Assembly: GCF_031822435.1 (NCBI RefSeq)
Contig: NZ_JAVQLW010000003.1
Location: forward strand, 124,001-188,000
Reading direction: 5' to 3'
Origin: Paracoccus sp. MBLB3053
Lineage (GTDB): Bacteria; Pseudomonadota; Alphaproteobacteria; Rhodobacterales; Rhodobacteraceae
Length of the DNA stretch: 64,000 nucleotides
The first letter of the stretch is position 1. The number at the start of each line of letters is the position of its first letter. The notes beneath the pieces are model-generated. The model did not search any database, was not told the origin of the DNA, and saw only the letters and a list, made by a program, of their open reading frames with translations. This document shows, piece by piece, positions 60,056 through 64,000 of the stretch. A program made the translations under genes and the position numbers.

Positions 60056-60159
60056 GTCCATGCCCTGTCAGATATTCTTGTTGCTTATATTAGGGACCGA
60101 TTCTTTCCGCTGTGCAGCAGGAAATTGTTCATGGCCTGGATAAAGAAAGTTTATGGCAC

Positions 60160-61089
60160 ATGCGGAATGTGGATCTGGGCTGGATCAGGGTGTTTGTCGA
60201 AGTGGCACGGGTCGGCACCCTGTCGGAAGCTGCGCGCAACCTCAACCTGACGCAGCCCGCCGTAAGTTATCAGATCCGTCGTGCCGAAACCGAACTGGGT
60301 GTTGCGCTGCTTCACCGCTTGCATCGCGGCGTCCAGCCGACCGAGGCGGGGGCGCGGCTTTACGACATTCTCTCGCGCACGGTAGTGCAGGTCGACGATC
60401 TTGCCCTGCGCATTCGGCGGGGTACCGAAAAGACCGGCCTGCGTGTTCTGACCGACTACGCGTTTTCGGCCCTCTGGATGATCCCCCGCATGCACGAGTT
60501 TCGTGAGACATATCCCGACCTCGATCTGCAGATCGTGGCTGCGCAGCGTCCCGCCCTGGCCCATCTTGAAGAAGGCGATATCGCCGTGGCTTTCGGATCG
60601 CGCGAAGATATGGGGGCGGAGGCGATTCTTCTGATGCCCGAAACGGTGGTTCCCGTTTGCGCCCCCGACTACGAGTTTCGCGGCTTTGCCCACGCCAACC
60701 TTATCCACCTGGACAGTGCTTCGCCCGCGCCTTGGTTCGATTGGGCAGGCTATCTTGATCGAGCGGGTCTGGAGGCAAGACCCGCCGCGGACGGGACGAG
60801 CATGCGGTTCAACACATACTCGCTTGTGATCGAGGCCGCGAGCGCAGGGCAGGGGGTCGCTCTCGGCTGGCGTGGCCTGGTCGATTTTCACCTGAAAAGG
60901 GGAACGCTGATCGAAATCGGTCCAGAACTGACAGCGCAAAACCGGGGTTATTTCCTGCTGGAAGGAAAGTCCGAGAATGCGGTCACGTCCCCGCTGCGCG
61001 ATTGGCTTCTCTCGTACAGGGTTGATCGGGGCGTTGCCGATCAGTGGTCGACGACGAATAGCGCGCTAAGGTCTGGCCAGTCTTGTTAG
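60160..61089 (+). CDS. LysR-family regulator of choline-sulfate utilisation
   Basis: A 309-residue LysR protein. The helix-turn-helix is GTLSEAARNLNLTQPAVSYQIRRAE, and the effector domain has GVALGWRGLVDFHLKRGTLI. This matches the choline-sulfate-utilisation LysR subgroup that lies divergent to betC in proteobacteria. ATG 60160 was chosen; a GTG at 60112 would extend it by 16 residues. Its 3' end overlaps the convergent AidB-like gene by 24 bases. The 104-base gap to choX must hold both promoters; no clear LysR dyad was found. Confidence 0.87.
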   Translation: MRNVDLGWIRVFVEVARVGTLSEAARNLNLTQPAVSYQIRRAETELGVALLHRLHRGVQPTEAGARLYDILSRTVVQVDDLALRIRRGTEKTGLRVLTDYAFSALWMIPRMHEFRETYPDLDLQIVAAQRPALAHLEEGDIAVAFGSREDMGAEAILLMPETVVPVCAPDYEFRGFAHANLIHLDSASPAPWFDWAGYLDRAGLEARPAADGTSMRFNTYSLVIEAASAGQGVALGWRGLVDFHLKRGTLIEIGPELTAQNRGYFLLEGKSENAVTSPLRDWLLSYRVDRGVADQWSTTNSALRSGQSC

Positions 61090-62697
61090 GATTTTTGCGC
61101 TGTCGGCAAGCCTGACCGCGCCCGGCATGCGGCCCCTTGGCTCGGACAGTCTTGTCCGGACGTATTCCTCTGTAATTCCTTCGGGGGCGGATTGGATCAG
61201 CGCCGCGGCCGAAAGCAAGAGCGCGGTCTTTTCGACAAAGGCCCTGGCCTGTCCGGCTTCCGGAACAGAGGGCCAATCGCGCCAGTAATCCTGCAAGGCG
61301 CGGCGAAACATCGCGTCCTGTCCGGCCGCCGCCTCGAATTCCATTTCAATCATCTCTTTGGCGAGTGGCAGCTTTTCCAGCGTGCGAAGCGCGTCGAGGC
61401 AGATGACATTACCCGATCCCTCCCAGATCCCGTTCAACGGCGCCTCGCGGTAGAGCATCGGCAGGGGTGTATCTTCGACGTAGCCCATGCCGCCAAGGAT
61501 CTCCATCGCTTCTCCGATAACGATCGGGCAGAGCTTGTTCGAAAGATACTTGGCCAAGGCTACGCCGATCCGCGCAAAAGCACGTTCCTCTGCGCTGGTC
61601 CCGTCAAAGGCACGCGCGATCCGCATGCCAAGTGCCAGACTTCCCTCCAGATCAAGCGCCAGATCGCAAAGCACGTTTCGCATCAGCGGCTGGTCGATGA
61701 GCCTGCGCTGGAAGGCGCTGCGATGGCTGACCCAGTGATGTGCCTCGGCCAAGGCGGCGCGCATCAGTCCGACAGGAGCGATCGCGGTGTCCAGTCGGGT
61801 ATGGTGGATCATTTCAATGACCGCCTGAACCCCTTGCCCGACGTCTCCGACTTGCCAGGCCAGCGCCTGCTGATATTCGATTTCCGCCGATGCGTTCGAG
61901 CGATTGCCGAGCTTGTCCTTGAGCCGCAGCAACCGGATGCCGTTGCGTTCGCCTTCAAGCCATCGCGGCACGAGAAAGCAGGTCAGGCCGGATTCGGTCT
62001 GAGCCAGTGTCAGAAAACCGTCCGACATGGGTGCCGAACAGAACCATTTGTGCCCCGTCAGACGCCAGCCATGCCCGTCCCGCTGTGCCCACGTCGTATT
62101 GGCCCTCACGTCCGAGCCGCCTTGCTTTTCGGTCAGCGCCATCCCCATCGTCGCACCGGTCTTGCTCGCAAGGGGCGCGACCGACGGGTCATAGCTGGGC
62201 CGCAGCAGCTTGTCGCGCCATGCCAGAATCTTCGAGTCGTCGCTTTTTGCAAGGGCTGGGATCGCGGCATAGGTCATGGTCAGGGGACAGCAATGGCCGG
62301 GCTCGACCTGGCTTGCCATATAGACCATCAGGGCATGCGCGCTGTGGCCACGCGGCGTTCCTTCCCAGGCGATGCTTGAATAGCCGGCCGAGCGAGACAT
62401 GGTCATGAAGCGATGATAGGCGGGATGAAAACGCACCTCGTCCAGCCTGCGGCCGGCCCGATCAAAAAGGAAAAGCTCGGGACCATGGCGATTTGCCTCG
62501 CGCGCTGACCATCGCATATCTCGCGAGCCGATCGCGCGCCCATAATTCCCAAGCCGACGTCGCGTTTCGTCGTCAAGTTCCGCCAGGCTTTCCTGGATTG
62601 CGGGATCGTCATTCATGAGATCAGCGTCATCCCGCTCGGATGGCTGGTTTTCGACGCGGTGTGTGCCAAGTTCCGATTGAGCTTCGATCGAGCGCAT
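61066..62697 (-). CDS. AidB-like acyl-CoA dehydrogenase
   Basis: A 543-residue acyl-CoA dehydrogenase of the AidB (isovaleryl-CoA-dehydrogenase-like) branch. It has GMALTEKQGGSDVRANTT, GHKWFCSAPMSDGFLTLAQT, ILGGMGYVEDTPLPMLYREA and IWEGSGNVICLDALR, all typical of AidB, which is longer than ordinary acyl-CoA dehydrogenases and has a DNA-binding C-terminal domain. The physiological substrate of AidB proteins is uncertain; a role in alkylation response is known for E. coli. ATG 62697 has a GGAG site 7 bases upstream. It is probably monocistronic. Confidence 0.88.
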   Translation of the reverse strand: MRSIEAQSELGTHRVENQPSERDDADLMNDDPAIQESLAELDDETRRRLGNYGRAIGSRDMRWSAREANRHGPELFLFDRAGRRLDEVRFHPAYHRFMTMSRSAGYSSIAWEGTPRGHSAHALMVYMASQVEPGHCCPLTMTYAAIPALAKSDDSKILAWRDKLLRPSYDPSVAPLASKTGATMGMALTEKQGGSDVRANTTWAQRDGHGWRLTGHKWFCSAPMSDGFLTLAQTESGLTCFLVPRWLEGERNGIRLLRLKDKLGNRSNASAEIEYQQALAWQVGDVGQGVQAVIEMIHHTRLDTAIAPVGLMRAALAEAHHWVSHRSAFQRRLIDQPLMRNVLCDLALDLEGSLALGMRIARAFDGTSAEERAFARIGVALAKYLSNKLCPIVIGEAMEILGGMGYVEDTPLPMLYREAPLNGIWEGSGNVICLDALRTLEKLPLAKEMIEMEFEAAAGQDAMFRRALQDYWRDWPSVPEAGQARAFVEKTALLLSAAALIQSAPEGITEEYVRTRLSEPRGRMPGAVRLADSAKILTRLARP

Positions 62698-62772
62698 ACC
62701 CTGACTCCTTCGGCAACGACGTTGCCGACCCAGCCTAGCAGCTTGGCGCGGATGCGCGACCCGGAATGGATT

Positions 62773-62800
62773 GCGCCCGCAGGCCTGGGGCTGCGGGCGC
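62773..62800 (-). terminator. Hairpin downstream of dctA
   Basis: GCGCCCGCAG (62773-62782) and CTGCGGGCGC (62791-62800) form a perfect 10-bp stem with an 8-base loop, 25 bases after the dctA stop. There is no T-run. It is a likely terminator separating dctA from the AidB-like gene. Confidence 0.7.
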
Positions 62801-62825
62801 TGAGATCGTCAATGGAAGCTCCGAT

Positions 62826-64000
62826 TCAGTCGGCGCTGGCTTCGTTCAACTGCAAACCGGCCGGGGCAGCATTCAGGTCGCGCACGGGACGGACCACGCC
62901 ATCTGAGCCACCGGCCAGGGCCAGGTCGAACTGCTCACGGTTCAGTGCGCCTTCCCAACGGCTGACGACGACTGTCGCGACGGCATTGCCAATGAAGTTG
63001 GTGATCGAGCGGCATTCCGACATGAACCGGTCGACGCCCAGGATCAGCGCCATGCCCGCGACGGGAATGGTCGGGACCACGGACAGTGTCGCGGCCAGGG
63101 TGATGAAGCCCGCTCCGGTGACGCCTGCTGCGCCCTTGGACGACAGCATTGCGACCAGCAGCAGCAGAACCTGCTGTTGCAGCGTCAGGTCGGTATTCGT
63201 CGCCTGAGCGATGAACAGCGCGGCCAGGGTCATGTAGATGTTCGTGCCGTCTAGGTTGAAGCTGTAACCGGTCGGAACGACCAGGCCGACGACCGAGCGC
63301 TTGCATCCGGCCTTCTCCATCTTCTCCATCAGGGCGGGCAGGGCCGATTCCGACGAAGACGTGCCCAGCACCAGCAGGATTTCGGTCTTGAGATACGAGA
63401 TCAGTCGGAAGATCGAGAAGCCGTTCAGCATGCAGACGGTCCCGAGGATCACGATGACGAACAGGGCCGAGGTCAGGTAGAACGTACCGACCAGCGTCGC
63501 GAGATTGACGACCGAGGCGATACCATACTTGCCAATCGTGAAGGCAAAGGCCCCGAATGCACCGATCGGCGCGGCCTTCATGAGAATGTCGACGACGCGG
63601 AATATCGCGTGACTCAGCGCTTCGAACAGTGTCACGACCGGCTTGGCCTTGTCCCCGACCAGGATCAGCCCGATCCCGAACAGGATTGCCACGAACAGCA
63701 CTTGCAGGATGTTTCCGTCGACGAATGCCGAAGCGATCGTCGTCGGGATGATATCCATGACAAAGCCGGTGATCGAGGTTTCATGGGCCTTGGCTGCATA
63801 ATCCGCGACCTTGCTGGCATCGAGGCTTGCCGGGTCGATGTTCATGCCGGCTCCTGGCCGGATGACATTCGCAATGATCAGCCCGACCACCAGGGCGAGC
63901 GTCGAGAAGGTGAAGAAATAGCCGAAGGCCTTTCCCACCACCGATCCCACACCTTTCAGCGTGCCCATCCCGGCAAGGCCCGTGACGATGGTCAGGAAGA
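62826..64000 (-). CDS. dctA: C4-dicarboxylate/proton symporter DctA, 5' truncated
   Basis: The frame is open through the right window edge (the last codons read [12 protein letters not shown]), so the N-terminus lies outside. About 390 residues are visible, with the DAACS-family reentrant-loop motif [18 protein letters not shown] and the substrate motif [21 protein letters not shown], followed by [21 protein letters not shown]. DctA imports succinate, fumarate and malate across the inner membrane. The C-terminal tail ([15 protein letters not shown]) is short and polar. Confidence 0.93.
   Translation of the reverse strand, partial: FLTIVTGLAGMGTLKGVGSVVGKAFGYFFTFSTLALVVGLIIANVIRPGAGMNIDPASLDASKVADYAAKAHETSITGFVMDIIPTTIASAFVDGNILQVLFVAILFGIGLILVGDKAKPVVTLFEALSHAIFRVVDILMKAAPIGAFGAFAFTIGKYGIASVVNLATLVGTFYLTSALFVIVILGTVCMLNGFSIFRLISYLKTEILLVLGTSSSESALPALMEKMEKAGCKRSVVGLVVPTGYSFNLDGTNIYMTLAALFIAQATNTDLTLQQQVLLLLVAMLSSKGAAGVTGAGFITLAATLSVVPTIPVAGMALILGVDRFMSECRSITNFIGNAVATVVVSRWEGALNREQFDLALAGGSDGVVRPVRDLNAAPAGLQLNEASAD

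Noticed and set aside
1..64000. CRISPR arrays, tRNA or rRNA genes, prophage or insertion sequences
   Set aside because: Reading both strands I saw no regularly spaced repeats, no cloverleaf-like conserved arms, no transposase or integrase motifs and no phage structural genes.

Overview
The window looks like chromosomal or chromid DNA of an alphaproteobacterium, most likely a Paracoccus-like member of the Rhodobacteraceae. The reasons are high GC (mostly about 60-70%), tightly packed operons with many ATGA stop/start overlaps, frequent GTG/TTG starts, an alphaproteobacterial BioR biotin circuit, and catabolic genes closest to those known from Sinorhizobium, Brucella and Paracoccus. I saw no rRNA, tRNA, CRISPR array, phage gene or transposase. 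Gene identities come from motifs and remembered family sequences; no database search was run.

Layout. 0-3.4 kb: the end of a flavin oxidoreductase, then an arsenic operon (arsR-acr3-arsH). 3.5-9.3 kb: a polyamine/quaternary-amine type ABC importer (ATPase, Tat-exported binding protein, two permeases) between two GcvA-like LysR regulators. 9.4-19.5 kb: a gamma-butyrobetaine/carnitine catabolic locus. It has a gamma-butyrobetaine dioxygenase-like enzyme, a class II aldolase, a CdhR-like regulator, an acyl-CoA dehydrogenase, an ADP-forming type acyl-CoA ligase, CaiD, a BKACE (dehydrocarnitine cleavage) enzyme, a carnitine dehydrogenase fused to a thioesterase, and a second class II aldolase. 19.5-23.4 kb: a reverse-strand operon of a membrane desaturase/hydroxylase-fold protein, a TIM-barrel isomerase-like protein and a 2-hydroxyacid dehydrogenase, with a divergent LysR. 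23.4-30.9 kb: an amino-acid module (aminotransferase, TetR, amino-acid ABC importer, M20 amidohydrolase, DMT exporter). 31-34.3 kb: a lower-GC island of glycosyltransferase-like genes. 34.9-43 kb: an exported sulfatase, then a MoxR/Bat operon. 43-47 kb: D-aminopeptidase and bioB-bioY-bioR with three BioR boxes. 47.2-48.2 kb: a lactonase-like beta-propeller. 48.3-57.3 kb: a nine-gene peptide-type ABC operon that also encodes a COG3964 amidohydrolase, a RidA protein, a SelA-like PLP enzyme and its IclR regulator. 57.6-61.1 kb: choline-sulfatase, a choline-binding protein and a LysR regulator. The end holds an AidB-like acyl-CoA dehydrogenase and a truncated dctA.

How it fits together. The unifying theme is scavenging of small nitrogenous osmolytes. 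Gamma-butyrobetaine can reach carnitine by direct hydroxylation or by a CoA route. Carnitine is then oxidised, cleaved and hydrolysed to glycine betaine, and choline sulfate feeds choline. The nine-gene 49-57 kb operon and the desaturase operon have no pathway I can name and are the best candidates for undescribed chemistry. Three unrelated binding-protein genes are each followed by a perfect intercistronic hairpin, and two share a 14-base leader next to the ribosome-binding site.
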